NCBI GenBank assembly: GCA_022702935.2
Contig: JAKIML020000077.1
Coordinates: forward strand, 35,621 to 99,620
DNA length: 64,000 nt
Reading direction: 5' to 3'
From: Bacillota bacterium
GTDB taxonomy: Bacteria > Bacillota > Clostridia > DSM-8532
This document shows, in pieces, positions 46,704-55,709 of the stretch (its first letter is position 1; every line of letters starts with the position of its first letter). The position numbers were made by a program, and so were the translations under genes. Below the pieces are notes generated by a model that saw only the letters and a list, made by a program, of their open reading frames with translations, did not search any database and was not told where the DNA came from.

Positions 46704-46994
46704 CTATTCCTTGCTGGTTGTGCCAGCAGCTTCTTCCTCAGCCAACATGGATTGGTACTTCTCCAAAATGGCATTCTGAACCTTGTTTCGAGCATCCGCA
46801 TTGATAGGATGTGCGATGTCACGGAACTCTCCAGTAGGAGTCTTCCTGCTTGGCATGGCTATAAACAACCCACCCTGACTTTCAATGATCTTGATGTCGT
46901 GAACAACAAATTCATTGTCAAAAGTAACTGACACTACGGCCTTCATCTTTCCTTCGGCCTCTACCTTACGAATTCTGATGTCTGTAATCTCCAT
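46704..46994 (-). CDS. spoVG: Septation/sporulation regulator SpoVG
   Basis: Small RNA/DNA-binding regulator of 96 aa. It begins [20 protein letters not shown] and contains the hallmark [24 protein letters not shown]. In B. subtilis it affects asymmetric septation and has global regulatory effects. It lies upstream of glmU as in other Firmicutes, separated by its own terminator. A SigH-like promoter precedes it. Confidence 0.97.
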   Translation of the reverse strand: MEITDIRIRKVEAEGKMKAVVSVTFDNEFVVHDIKIIESQGGLFIAMPSRKTPTGEFRDIAHPINADARNKVQNAILEKYQSMLAEEEAAGTTSKE

Positions 46995-47047
46995 CTTAGC
47001 AGCCCACCTTCCGACTAACCAATGTAGTTTTTTTATTCGCTTATATT

Positions 47048-47073
47048 AATTCGACGGAAAAACTAAAATTCCT
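47048..47073 (-). promoter_or_regulatory. SigH-type promoter of spoVG
   Basis: On the minus strand AGGAATT (47067-47073), 14 bp and GAATT (47048-47052) match the SigH pattern AGGAWWT...GAAT. The spacing and both boxes resemble the known SigH promoter of B. subtilis spoVG. Confidence 0.75.
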
Positions 47074-47256
47074 TCTTATTCCAAAAATAATTTATATTTT
47101 TATTAAAATATTTCCATCCTGCCATAAATCAGTCAGAGAATTTGGTAATAATGCATATAATGATCTATTGGAAACTCCTTGATCTTTCCTCATAGGACCC
47201 CCATTGCTTCCCCGGGCTTTTGGAAAACCACTCCCGTAACCAATGCCCCGGGAGCC

Positions 47257-47286
47257 TTGTATCAAGACTTTTAATTGATATATAAT
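47257..47286 (+). promoter_or_regulatory. SigA-type promoter of murC
   Basis: TTGTAT (47257-47262), 18 bp and TATAAT (47281-47286) lie about 32 bp upstream of the murC ATG. A GC-rich imperfect repeat (CCCCGGG at about 47207 and 47247) lies just before it, of unclear meaning. The rest of the 324-bp spoVG-murC gap is AT-rich. Confidence 0.65.
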
Positions 47287-47318
47287 CTTTACTGAATGTT
47301 AATCTGGAGAGTGTATTC

Positions 47319-48707
47319 ATGGAACAAAGCATTGCCTTCGACGGAAAAAATACAACCGTACACATGGTGGGCATCGGCGGCATCAGCATGAGCGGCCTTG
47401 CCGAAATCCTCATGAACAAAAACGTTAAAATATCAGGCTCCGATATCAACACCTCGGAGATCACCGATAGGCTGAAGGCCATGGGGGCCGCCATCTATCC
47501 CTCCCATGAGGCATCCAATATTAAGGATCAGAATCTGGTGGTCTATACTGCAGCCGTCGCCCAGGACAATCCCGAGCTGGTGGAGGCCAGAAAACGGGGC
47601 ATTCCGGTCATTGAGCGCTCCGAGCTTCTGGGTGCCATCATGGATCAGTTTGAGCATAGCATTGCCGTATCGGGGACCCACGGCAAAACAACCACAACCT
47701 CCATGATTTCAGCCATCACCCTGGAGGCCGGCCTGGATCCTACCATCCATGTTGGCGGCATCCTCAATCTCATCGGAGGCAATACACGCATCGGCAACGG
47801 AACCTACTTCGTGGCCGAGGCCTGCGAATACAAGGACAGCTTCTTAAAATTCCGGCCCTATCTGGCCATCGTCTTGAATATCGATGCCGATCACCTGGAC
47901 TACTTTAAGGACATAGACCATATCCGAAGCTCCTTTGAGACCTTTTTAGGCAATGTGAAAACACCCGGGCATGTGGTTCTGAACCTGGACGATCCCCAGA
48001 CCAAGCTTTTGTCCAAGTCCCTGACCCGTCCTGTCATCACCTATGGCATCCATTCTCCGGAGGCTGACTGGACGGCCGAGAACATCACCTTTGACGGGGG
48101 CTATGGCGCCTTTACGGCCATTTACAAAAAAGCGGTTTGGGCTCAGGTCAAGCTCTCGGTTCCCGGCATGCACAATATCTCCAATGCTCTGGCGGCCATT
48201 GCTGCCTGCCATGCCCTCGACATTCCCCAGAAGGCCATCTTGAAGGGCCTTGAGCAATTCAAGGGAACCCATCGGCGTCTTGAGGACAAGGGCACTGTCC
48301 ATGGGGTCAGGGTCATGGATGATTACGCCCATCACCCCACTGAGGTTCAGGCCACCTTAACGGCTGCCCGTTCCCTCACTCAGGGTCGTCTGTTCTGTGT
48401 TTTCCAGCCCCATACCTATACCCGAACCTATGAGCTGCTGGACGATTTCTCACGGGCCTTTGCCCAGGCCGATACGGTGATTATTACTGATATCTACGCT
48501 GCCCGAGAAAAGGATACAGGGCTTATCAATTCCCGTATTCTTACCGAGCGTATTAATATGAATACGGGAAATGCCGTTTATATTTCCCGCTTTGAAGACA
48601 TTGTGACCTTCCTGGAGGAAAACGCCCAGGCCGGAGACCTGGTTCTGACCATGGGGGCTGGAAGCATTTACAAGGCCGGGGAGCTCTATCTGGCATCAAA
48701 AGCTTAG
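47319..48707 (+). CDS. murC: UDP-N-acetylmuramate--L-alanine ligase
   Basis: Adds L-alanine to UDP-MurNAc, the first step of the peptide stem; 462 aa. The Rossmann start VHMVGIGGISMSGLAEIL, the ATP loop SGTHGKTTTTSMI, the central motif EACEYKDSF and the C-terminal DDYAHHPTEVQATL are all intact. It is transcribed alone from its own promoter with a terminator behind it, away from any dcw cluster. Confidence 0.97.
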   Translation: MEQSIAFDGKNTTVHMVGIGGISMSGLAEILMNKNVKISGSDINTSEITDRLKAMGAAIYPSHEASNIKDQNLVVYTAAVAQDNPELVEARKRGIPVIERSELLGAIMDQFEHSIAVSGTHGKTTTTSMISAITLEAGLDPTIHVGGILNLIGGNTRIGNGTYFVAEACEYKDSFLKFRPYLAIVLNIDADHLDYFKDIDHIRSSFETFLGNVKTPGHVVLNLDDPQTKLLSKSLTRPVITYGIHSPEADWTAENITFDGGYGAFTAIYKKAVWAQVKLSVPGMHNISNALAAIAACHALDIPQKAILKGLEQFKGTHRRLEDKGTVHGVRVMDDYAHHPTEVQATLTAARSLTQGRLFCVFQPHTYTRTYELLDDFSRAFAQADTVIITDIYAAREKDTGLINSRILTERINMNTGNAVYISRFEDIVTFLEENAQAGDLVLTMGAGSIYKAGELYLASKA

Positions 48708-48731
48708 CGCAAAGGCTAAGCCTTTTCTTTC
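48702..48731 (+). terminator. Terminator of murC
   Basis: GCTTAGC (48702-48708) and GCTAAGC (48715-48721) form a 7-bp stem with a 6-nt loop, followed by CTTTTCTTTC. The stem starts at the murC stop codon. Confidence 0.75.
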
Positions 48732-48743
48732 GCTTTTATCACC

Positions 48744-51089
48744 TTACCAGAGCCGTGTCACCAGCACAGTCATATCATCATGGTTGCCCTTGGTGCGGGA
48801 CGCAGCCTCCTGCAAAATGGCATCGGCAAGCTGCTGGGCATTGACCGTATCCACCCCAGTGATGAAGCGCTCCAGCCCCAGGACATCCCCTTCTTCCATA
48901 AAGGCCTCCAGTACACCATCCGAAACAAGAACCACAAAGTCCCCCGCTGTCATGGCGGCAGGCTTATAATGGGTTAGGGGCGAGCCTTCCTCGCTCCTTT
49001 CTCCCAGGTTAATGGCCTGGGTGCCCTCTCTGCCCTTAATGAAGGACGGGGGTGCGCCATATTTATAGAAGGAAGTCTCCCCGCTGATAAGATCAATGGC
49101 GCACAGATCCATGGTGGCCAATCGCTCATTCTCTCCCCTGAGGTTGAGGTACAGATTCAACAGTCGAATGGCCAGACTGACCTCAATGCCCTCCTCAATG
49201 AGGTTCTCCAGGGTCTGAATGGCTGTCCTGCTATACCACTCGGCCCGTTTTCCGCTTCCGGTTCCATCGCTGATGGCGCTGATATGATATCCCTCGGACG
49301 AGATGAAAAAGGCAAAATTGTCCCCCGATATCTGACTGCTGTCCCGGCTCAGGCGCGCTATACCCGTGGCTGTTTTGAATCTGGGGGGTTTCATATAGCG
49401 CACCACCGAATAGCCCAGCATGTCTCTTCGGCTTTCACCCACCCGAACCAGGCTCGTGGAGAGACTCTTTTTGACCATCTCATCCAGGATTCTGCCCTGA
49501 AGCTTGTTTTTGGTTTCATAGACAATCTCCAGATAGGATCTGGCGCCTTTATTGTGATACCGAAAGCTTGATATCGGTACTCCGCTCATTTCAGCGGTCA
49601 TTCTCAGCCTGTTTTCCACTTCTCCATCTCTCAGGGAGGTGTCAACAAGGCTTCGGGCGGCTGACAGGACACTGCTGGAGACCAGGGCTGCCTGTCTGGC
49701 CAGCATCATGCGGCTCTCACTGAGCCTCTGCCGCCATATGTTTTCGGTCTTATACAAGGAGAAGGCTGCTGAAAGCACCTCAAAGAACTTGTCCGATTTA
49801 TTGCAGGTGCTCCTAAACCAGGCAGGAATCTCCGGATTTCCCGACTCATCCACCTTCAGATTGGAGATGCTCTTTTCCACCAGCTTATAGGATCTCAGAA
49901 AGTTGGTTCCCCAGCACCGTTCACACTGGCTGCACCGCTGACAGACCTTTTCGGCCACTGTTTCTATCATCCACTCAATCATGGAGGCCTCATCCTCTTC
50001 ATCCTCGGCAAGGGTCTCCTCAATGTTTCTGGATATGCGGGACAGGGCTTTGCCCAGCACAAACAGTCGATCTGCCGCCTCACGGGTTTGATCGTTGTCC
50101 TGTCTTGCCGCCTTGTCAGCCGCCCGCTTAAGGCCCGTCAGTCCATCACCCAATAATCCGCTTAGCCGCTGGGGAAGAATTAAAAACAGCACGCCCGCTG
50201 CCAGGGCTTCATAATATTTAATAACCAGATTGCCCTCCAACAGGGTCAGGCCCGTAAAGAAGATGACCACCAGAGTCCAAAAGGTTGTGCTGACCGCTTT
50301 AAAACGCACCCGAATTCCCGCCGCCGCTCCGGCCAGGGCCAGCATACCCGTAATCTCCAGAGAGGAGGGCAGGCTATAGAAGGCAATAATAGTCCCCAAA
50401 AGCGCTCCCGAAAGGGCGCCGGCGCTGCTTCCCATTTGTCTGGCGATAATGAGAACGGCCAGGCCTGCAAAAACGGCGCCCAGTTCCAGTTCCCAGACCA
50501 TGATACCCGACAGGCTGATGACCATCATGCACAAAAGAGTGGCCTTGCAGACCATGGTCTTCACATCGGCCATGGGTTTTGTAGCTGATCTTTTAAATAA
50601 CTCTGCAGCAGGGGCGGTGAGCATGCCCAGCGAGAAAACCAGGGCGGCGCAGAGCACCGAAACCACCAGATCATAGACGCGGAACCCCTGCACCGCTCCC
50701 CTTAAAAAACCGGTGATGCCCACAAGTACGGCCATGAGGGAGGTCCGGTTCAGGGCTGTTTCTTTGCGACCGCCAATTTGGAAAAGAACATAGGAAAGGG
50801 CTTCAAACAAGAGCAGTGCCAGGGCCTGCCGGCCTGTTTCATAAAAGCCTGAGAAAAACAGATTCCCCAGGATGACCGAAAGCATGGCTGCCACTTTGGA
50901 CAGCCCCGTAAAGCCCGCCGAAACATAAAAGGCCGTGGCAAAGGGCTTTAAAATGCCGAAAAAGCTGGCTCGGGAAAAGGCAAGGCACATTAGCCAGGCC
51001 ATGATTTGCTGGGGCGTTATGGTTGAGATGGCCGAAAAGAACTGTCTGGAAATCTTCCTCTCTTGCTTCAGTGCCGTAATGTTTTCCAT
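48744..51089 (-). CDS. spoIIE: Stage II sporulation protein E (membrane PP2C phosphatase)
   Basis: Serine phosphatase that dephosphorylates SpoIIAA to release SigF after asymmetric division; about 781 aa. About ten membrane helices fill residues 25-310, then a cytoplasmic middle region with a CxxC pair (RCSQCERCWG). The C-terminal PP2C domain has the metal Asp residues in AISDGTGSGKRAEWYSR, DLCAIDLISGETSF and VVLVSDGVLEAF. ATG 51089 lies 6 nt behind TGGAGG. An ATG at 51107 is inside that ribosome-site region. The upstream promoter has the long spacing typical for Spo0A control. Confidence 0.96.
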   Translation of the reverse strand: MENITALKQERKISRQFFSAISTITPQQIMAWLMCLAFSRASFFGILKPFATAFYVSAGFTGLSKVAAMLSVILGNLFFSGFYETGRQALALLLFEALSYVLFQIGGRKETALNRTSLMAVLVGITGFLRGAVQGFRVYDLVVSVLCAALVFSLGMLTAPAAELFKRSATKPMADVKTMVCKATLLCMMVISLSGIMVWELELGAVFAGLAVLIIARQMGSSAGALSGALLGTIIAFYSLPSSLEITGMLALAGAAAGIRVRFKAVSTTFWTLVVIFFTGLTLLEGNLVIKYYEALAAGVLFLILPQRLSGLLGDGLTGLKRAADKAARQDNDQTREAADRLFVLGKALSRISRNIEETLAEDEEDEASMIEWMIETVAEKVCQRCSQCERCWGTNFLRSYKLVEKSISNLKVDESGNPEIPAWFRSTCNKSDKFFEVLSAAFSLYKTENIWRQRLSESRMMLARQAALVSSSVLSAARSLVDTSLRDGEVENRLRMTAEMSGVPISSFRYHNKGARSYLEIVYETKNKLQGRILDEMVKKSLSTSLVRVGESRRDMLGYSVVRYMKPPRFKTATGIARLSRDSSQISGDNFAFFISSEGYHISAISDGTGSGKRAEWYSRTAIQTLENLIEEGIEVSLAIRLLNLYLNLRGENERLATMDLCAIDLISGETSFYKYGAPPSFIKGREGTQAINLGERSEEGSPLTHYKPAAMTAGDFVVLVSDGVLEAFMEEGDVLGLERFITGVDTVNAQQLADAILQEAASRTKGNHDDMTVLVTRLW

Positions 51090-51133
51090 GGGCGTTCCTC
51101 CAATCATTCATCTTTCGTAAGGGTGCTAGGCTC

Positions 51134-51166
51134 ATTATATGTTGCTCACTTCGCAAATAGTATCAA
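51134..51166 (-). promoter_or_regulatory. Spo0A-type promoter of spoIIE (21-bp spacing)
   Basis: On the minus strand TTGATA (51161-51166) and TATAAT (51134-51139) are 21 bp apart. This matches the unusual spacing of the Spo0A-activated spoIIE and spoIIG promoters. A sequence TTGCGAA (51150-51156) in the spacer resembles the 0A box core TGNCGAA with one mismatch. Confidence 0.7.
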
Positions 51167-51298
51167 CTTCCCGGAAAGAGGGAAATAAGCAAGACTGACA
51201 CGCCTCACCAAAAACCACAGCTTGGGACGAAAAAGCGGGCCCATCCGCCCATGGGAATGAAAAAAGTGTTATCGTAAAAGGTAAAAATCTGGGTGCGA

Positions 51299-51331
51299 AA
51301 AAGCCCGGCGGTTTGAAACCTGTCCGGGCTT
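51299..51331 (-). terminator. Terminator of the AAA+ gene
   Basis: AAGCCCGG (51301-51308) and CCGGGCTT (51324-51331) form an 8-bp GC-rich stem; on the minus strand it is followed by TTTTTCG. Hence the transcription units of the AAA+ gene and spoIIE are separate. The orientation places it after the AAA+ stop at 51358, with the spoIIE promoter further on. Confidence 0.78.
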
Positions 51332-51357
51332 ATCCTCTGTATCCTTATCTTTAAGCA

Positions 51358-52431
51358 TCAACGCATCAGGTCGCTGAGCTCAATCTTATTCAAATCCTCT
51401 TCCTTAAGCGTTACAAGCTCTTCGTCCGAGACCGTCTCCAATTGGGCCAGGCGATCGGCCTGAATGCTTAACAGCTTCTCCAATAAATTACGCACGGTTC
51501 GGGCATTGGCAAAGCTTTCGGTGCGGTTCTCATGGAGCTGGTCCAGAATCTCCTTCACCTTTTCAATGGCCGCATCCTCACATTTGTACCCATTCTTCTC
51601 GCACATTCTCTTGAAGATATCCAGGAGCTCCTCCGGGGAGTAATCATCAAAGTGAATATACTTGTTGAAGCGGGACTGAAGGCCCGGATTGGATTCTAAA
51701 AACTCCTCCATCAGATCGGGATAGCCGGCCACAATCACAATCAGATCGTCCCTGTGATCCTCCATGGCCTTAAGCAGGGTGTCCACGGCCTCATAGCCGA
51801 AATCGTTCTCCCCTCTCCGGGAAACCAATGAATAGGCTTCGTCAATAAACAGAACACCGCCCATGGCCTGGTTCACCACTTCCATGACCTGGGGTGCGGT
51901 CTGGCCCACGTACTTGGCCACCAGCTTTGAGCGGTCAACCTCCACCAAATGCCCCTTGGACAGGACCCCAATCTCCCGGTAGATTCCGGCCAGAAGCCGG
52001 GCCACCGTGGTTTTGCCCGTACCGGGATTTCCGGTGAAGACCAGATGCAGGGACATGTCCACCTGGGGCAGCCCCCGCTCCTTGCGAAGCCGCATGATCT
52101 TAACCATATTGGTCAGGGACTGAACGTCCTCCTTGACCTTCTTCAGCCCCACCAGGCCGTTAAGCTCCTCCATGAGCTCTTCCAGGCTCTTTTGGGGTTC
52201 GGTGTTTTCTTCTTCCTCCAGGGGAGCATCGGGACTGCCTGGATCAAACTGCATGTTCTGGCCCTGTGGCGCGTATGCTTCGGGATTATCCTCAATAATG
52301 GGAAGTCTTCTTTCAAAAAGGTCCTCATAGACCCCCGAGAGAGGATTGCGTCTTAAAAGCGAATCCATCTCATCCAGAAGATCATTCAGGTCCTTATTAT
52401 ATTTATCAGGAAAGGGATGATTATCGTTCAT
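51358..52431 (-). CDS. AAA+ ATPase, CbbX/SpoVK family
   Basis: AAA+ protein of 357 aa. The first ~80 residues are acidic and low in predicted structure. The core begins LNGLVGLKKVKEDVQSL, with Walker A GNPGTGKTT at 134-142, Walker B GGVLFIDEAYSL, sensor 1 in LIVIVAGYPD, and an arginine finger region SRFNKYIHFDDY. SpoVK in B. subtilis is needed for spore maturation, and CbbX remodels Rubisco. No carbon-fixation genes are near, so the SpoVK-like role fits best. It is 37 bp behind the HAD gene and likely in one operon with pcrA and HAD. Confidence 0.88.
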   Translation of the reverse strand: MNDNHPFPDKYNKDLNDLLDEMDSLLRRNPLSGVYEDLFERRLPIIEDNPEAYAPQGQNMQFDPGSPDAPLEEEENTEPQKSLEELMEELNGLVGLKKVKEDVQSLTNMVKIMRLRKERGLPQVDMSLHLVFTGNPGTGKTTVARLLAGIYREIGVLSKGHLVEVDRSKLVAKYVGQTAPQVMEVVNQAMGGVLFIDEAYSLVSRRGENDFGYEAVDTLLKAMEDHRDDLIVIVAGYPDLMEEFLESNPGLQSRFNKYIHFDDYSPEELLDIFKRMCEKNGYKCEDAAIEKVKEILDQLHENRTESFANARTVRNLLEKLLSIQADRLAQLETVSDEELVTLKEEDLNKIELSDLMR

Positions 52432-52468
52432 ATGGGTTCTTCCCCTATCTTATTATTTCAATGAGTGC

Positions 52469-53101
52469 TTAAATCTGGATATCACGTATTGATGATACCA
52501 CAAAATCTGCAGCGCTGGTATCCTGTTGTCCTGAATTGGGATTCTTAAAAGCCACGCACTGCATACCGGCCCCTTTTGCCGCCTGGATACCCAAATAGGC
52601 ATCCTCAATGGCCAGGCACTCCTCGGGCAAAAGCCCCAGGGCCTGAGCAGCCTTTTGGTAGATTTCGGGATGGGGCTTGCTGTTGCTGATATCATCGGCG
52701 GTAACGAGTGCGTCAAAGTAATCAATAACCCCTATCCGGGTCAGAACCTGCTCGGCAAAATACTTGGGCGATGATGTGGCCAGGGCCACCTTAAGTCCCT
52801 TGGCTTTAGCTCTGGCCATAAGCTCGGGTATACCGTCTATGGCCTCAAGGGGTCCCTTGAAAAAACGCTCCAGCTTATAAATTTTTTGCCGCTCCATAAG
52901 CTCCTCCACCGTCTCGGTAAGGCCGTGGCGCTTAATTAAGGCAGCCCACATTTCATTGTTCCGAACGCCGATAAAATCATAGATCTCATGGTGCCGGGGC
53001 CTGGCCCCCACATCCTTTAATACCTGGACGACCACATCGATATGGATGGGCTCGCTGTCAATAATGACCCCATCCATGTCAAAAACCAATGCCTTCAGCA
53101 T
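52469..53101 (-). CDS. HAD-family phosphatase (beta-phosphoglucomutase-like)
   Basis: Haloacid dehalogenase-type phosphatase or mutase of about 210 aa. Motif I is VFDMDGVIIDSE with the nucleophile D8 and general acid D10. Motif II is the Thr/Ser in LATSSPKYF, motif III the Lys in SKPHPEIY, and motif IV is CLAIEDAYLGIQAAKGAG. A helical cap sits between motifs I and II. ATG 53101 begins the homology; an in-frame ATG at 53122 follows the pcrA stop without a ribosome site. Substrate unknown; beta-phosphoglucomutase or phosphoglycolate-type phosphatases are possible. Confidence 0.88.
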   Translation of the reverse strand: MLKALVFDMDGVIIDSEPIHIDVVVQVLKDVGARPRHHEIYDFIGVRNNEMWAALIKRHGLTETVEELMERQKIYKLERFFKGPLEAIDGIPELMARAKAKGLKVALATSSPKYFAEQVLTRIGVIDYFDALVTADDISNSKPHPEIYQKAAQALGLLPEECLAIEDAYLGIQAAKGAGMQCVAFKNPNSGQQDTSAADFVVSSIRDIQI

Positions 53102-53122
53102 AATACTTTCTTTACACCTCAT

Positions 53123-55342
53123 CTAAATTTTCTTCAGTCGGGCAAAGCTTTCCATCAACCGTTTCATGCCATACTGGTCAAACAGGATATCCAGTCTGTA
53201 GTCCCCGCCTTCGGGCACCCGGGATTTGACGGTTCCTTCTCCAAACTTCTTGTGAAGCACCCTGTCGCCCACCTGAACACTTTCCTGACTGTCCTCGGCA
53301 GCCTGATTAAATGCCTTTATCCGGGCCTTGAGATCCGACAGATCCACCACCTTGCCCAAGGGCATAAAGCCCGATTCTCTGACAGGCTCCACACCCCTGC
53401 GCTTTTGTGCCATATCGCTGACAGCGGGGCACATAAGATGGGGCGGGATCTCACCAATAAAGCGGGACTCCCGGTTATAGGAGGTGCTGCCGAAGATCAT
53501 ACGGCAGCGGGCATTGGAAATGTAAAGCTCCTCCCGGGCACGGGTAATGCCCACATAGCAAAGGCGTCGCTCTTCCTCCAATTCTGCCTCCTCGGTAATG
53601 GAGCGATAGCTCGGAAAGATCCCTTCCTCCAGTCCCGGCAGGAAGACAACGGGGAATTCCAGACCCTTGGCACTGTGCAGGGTCATGAGAATTACTCTGT
53701 CCCCCACCTCTTCAGTATCGTCAATATCGGCCACCAGGGAAATATGGGCCAGGAAGTCCTCCAGGGTAGGCCTTCCCTCGGCAGTATTCTCAAACTCCCG
53801 GGCCACTGAGATAAATTCCTTGATATTCTCAATGCGGTTTCTGGCCTCCTCGGTTCTCTCCATCTCCAGTTCCCGGATCAAGCCGCTTCTGTCAATAATA
53901 TTCTCAATCAGTTCAACCAGTTCGCTTTCGGCGGCCATCACCTTCATGTTCTCCACCAGATTGAAGAACTCTGAAAGATTCCGGGCCGAGCGGGACAAAT
54001 CGGGATAGTCTGCAGCCATGGAAATAATTTTGTACATGCTCACATTTTCCTGGGCGGCATACTGCTCGATTCTGTCCAGGGTGGTTTTGCCGATTCCCCG
54101 CTTGGGCGCTTGGATCATGCGGGACAGGCTCACATCGTCGTTGCCGTTCTGAACCACCCTAAGCCAGGCAATGACATCCTTAATTTCCTTGCGGGCATAG
54201 AACTTCAGGCCCCCATAGATCTTATAGGGGATACCCTGCTTCATAAGCACTTCTTCAAAGACACGGGACTGGGCATTTAAGCGATACAGCACAGCCATCT
54301 CATTGTAGCTTCGCCCTGCATTCTTGAGATTTCGCATCATACCGGCCACAAAGTAGGCTTCATCGTGCTCATCGGAGGCCTCATAGCGCTTAATGGGGCA
54401 GCCTTGCTCATTCTGTGTCCAAAGCTCCTTATCCTTTCTTCCGGTATTGTTCTTAATGACCTCATTGGCGGCACTTAAGATATTCTTGGTGGAGCGGTAG
54501 TTCTGCTCCAGCTTGATGATCCGGCAATTGGGAAAGTCCTTTTCAAAGTCCAGAATATTGCGTAGATTGGCACCGCGCCATCCATAGATCATCTGATCGT
54601 CGTCGCCCACCACGCAGATATTGCCGTGCTTTGAAGCCAGCATGCTGATGAGCATATACTGGGCCGTATTGGTGTCCTGATACTCATCCACCAGAATATA
54701 GCGGAATTTATCGGCATAATAGTCCAAAACCTCGGGAAAATTGGACAACAGTCGTATGGTCAGAAGGATAATATCATCAAAATCCAGGGCGTTATTGGCC
54801 TTGAGCTTCTGCTGGTAAAGCTCATAGATTAACGCTATCTTTCCCATGCGGTAGTCCGAGGCATAGAGCCGCTTAAATTCAACGGGCCCCAACAGTTCAT
54901 CCTTTGCCCTGCCGATTTCATGGAGCACCGACCGGGGCGGAAAGTTCTTCTCATTGATGCCAAGCTGATCCAGACAGCTTTTAATCAGGCTCTGCTGGTC
55001 GTCAGTATCATAGATAACAAAGCTCTTGTCATAACCCAGGCGCTCAATATCCCGCCTGAGGATTCTGACGCAGGTGGCATGGAAGGTCCCCACCCAGATA
55101 TTGAGGGCTTCGGGACCAATGAGCTTCTCCATACGCTCCTTCATTTCTCTGGCCGCTTTGTTGGTAAAGGTGATGGCTAATATATTCCAAGGACGAATCC
55201 CCTTCTCTTCCACCAGGTAGGCAATACGATGGGTCAATACCCTGGTTTTGCCCGAACCGGCACCGGCCAGGACGAGCAAAGGGCCTTCGGTATGAAGCAC
55301 CGCTTGCTTCTGCTCAGGGTTCAGTCCATCCAAAAGATTCAT
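53123..55342 (-). CDS. pcrA: ATP-dependent DNA helicase PcrA (UvrD/Rep family)
   Basis: Superfamily 1 3'-5' helicase for repair and replication-conflict resolution, 739 aa, full length. It begins LLDGLNPEQKQAVLHTEGP and has the Walker A AGAGSGKT near residues 26-33. Later motifs include VDEYQDTNTAQYML, VVGDDDQMIYGWRGA, QNYRSTKNIL, TLHSAKGLEFPVVF and RRLCYVGITRARE. A C-terminal Tudor-like tail (VGDRVLHKKFGEGTV) binds RNA polymerase in PcrA. A good promoter lies upstream. Its stop abuts the HAD gene. Confidence 0.97.
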   Translation of the reverse strand: MNLLDGLNPEQKQAVLHTEGPLLVLAGAGSGKTRVLTHRIAYLVEEKGIRPWNILAITFTNKAAREMKERMEKLIGPEALNIWVGTFHATCVRILRRDIERLGYDKSFVIYDTDDQQSLIKSCLDQLGINEKNFPPRSVLHEIGRAKDELLGPVEFKRLYASDYRMGKIALIYELYQQKLKANNALDFDDIILLTIRLLSNFPEVLDYYADKFRYILVDEYQDTNTAQYMLISMLASKHGNICVVGDDDQMIYGWRGANLRNILDFEKDFPNCRIIKLEQNYRSTKNILSAANEVIKNNTGRKDKELWTQNEQGCPIKRYEASDEHDEAYFVAGMMRNLKNAGRSYNEMAVLYRLNAQSRVFEEVLMKQGIPYKIYGGLKFYARKEIKDVIAWLRVVQNGNDDVSLSRMIQAPKRGIGKTTLDRIEQYAAQENVSMYKIISMAADYPDLSRSARNLSEFFNLVENMKVMAAESELVELIENIIDRSGLIRELEMERTEEARNRIENIKEFISVAREFENTAEGRPTLEDFLAHISLVADIDDTEEVGDRVILMTLHSAKGLEFPVVFLPGLEEGIFPSYRSITEEAELEEERRLCYVGITRAREELYISNARCRMIFGSTSYNRESRFIGEIPPHLMCPAVSDMAQKRRGVEPVRESGFMPLGKVVDLSDLKARIKAFNQAAEDSQESVQVGDRVLHKKFGEGTVKSRVPEGGDYRLDILFDQYGMKRLMESFARLKKI

Positions 55343-55411
55343 TCTGTTTCCTCCATTTAGACTTAAGTATGGGTTTTTGCAAGTCGACAGTATTTCTGCT
55401 GCAATACACCT

Positions 55412-55440
55412 ATTATATTATAGGAAACATCCAATTTCAA
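55412..55440 (-). promoter_or_regulatory. SigA-type promoter of pcrA
   Basis: On the minus strand TTGAAA (55435-55440), 17 bp and TATAAT (55412-55417) precede pcrA by about 70 bp. A second overlapping TATAAT is at 55417-55422. Confidence 0.75.
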
Positions 55441-55552
55441 ACAAATGTTCGCGTCTTAAAAAAGCGGTGAAACCGTTTGTTTATAAGCAAATGGGCTCCA
55501 TGGCTTGCGGTTTTTCCTTTCTTTTTTAATAATTACCATTTATGTTCTTGTC

Positions 55553-55581
55553 TTGCGCAAATCAAAGTTACCTATTATAAT
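55553..55581 (+). promoter_or_regulatory. SigA-type promoter of the opp operon
   Basis: TTGCGC (55553-55558), 17 bp and TATAAT (55576-55581) lie about 130 bp upstream of oppB. The leader is AT-rich and has a repeated GACTA motif (about 55650-55665), but I saw no known riboswitch or operator. The stretch 55441-55552 between the two promoters shows nothing else. Confidence 0.65.
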
Positions 55582-55709
55582 AAATCAAGTAACAAAATAA
55601 TAGTCAAAATCTGTTGAGAAATGACAGCGGGAGTCGGTGCATCTTTCATGACTACCTATTGACTATTTAATTAGAGATGACATTTTGAGTTAAGGTTAGG
55701 AGTGATATT

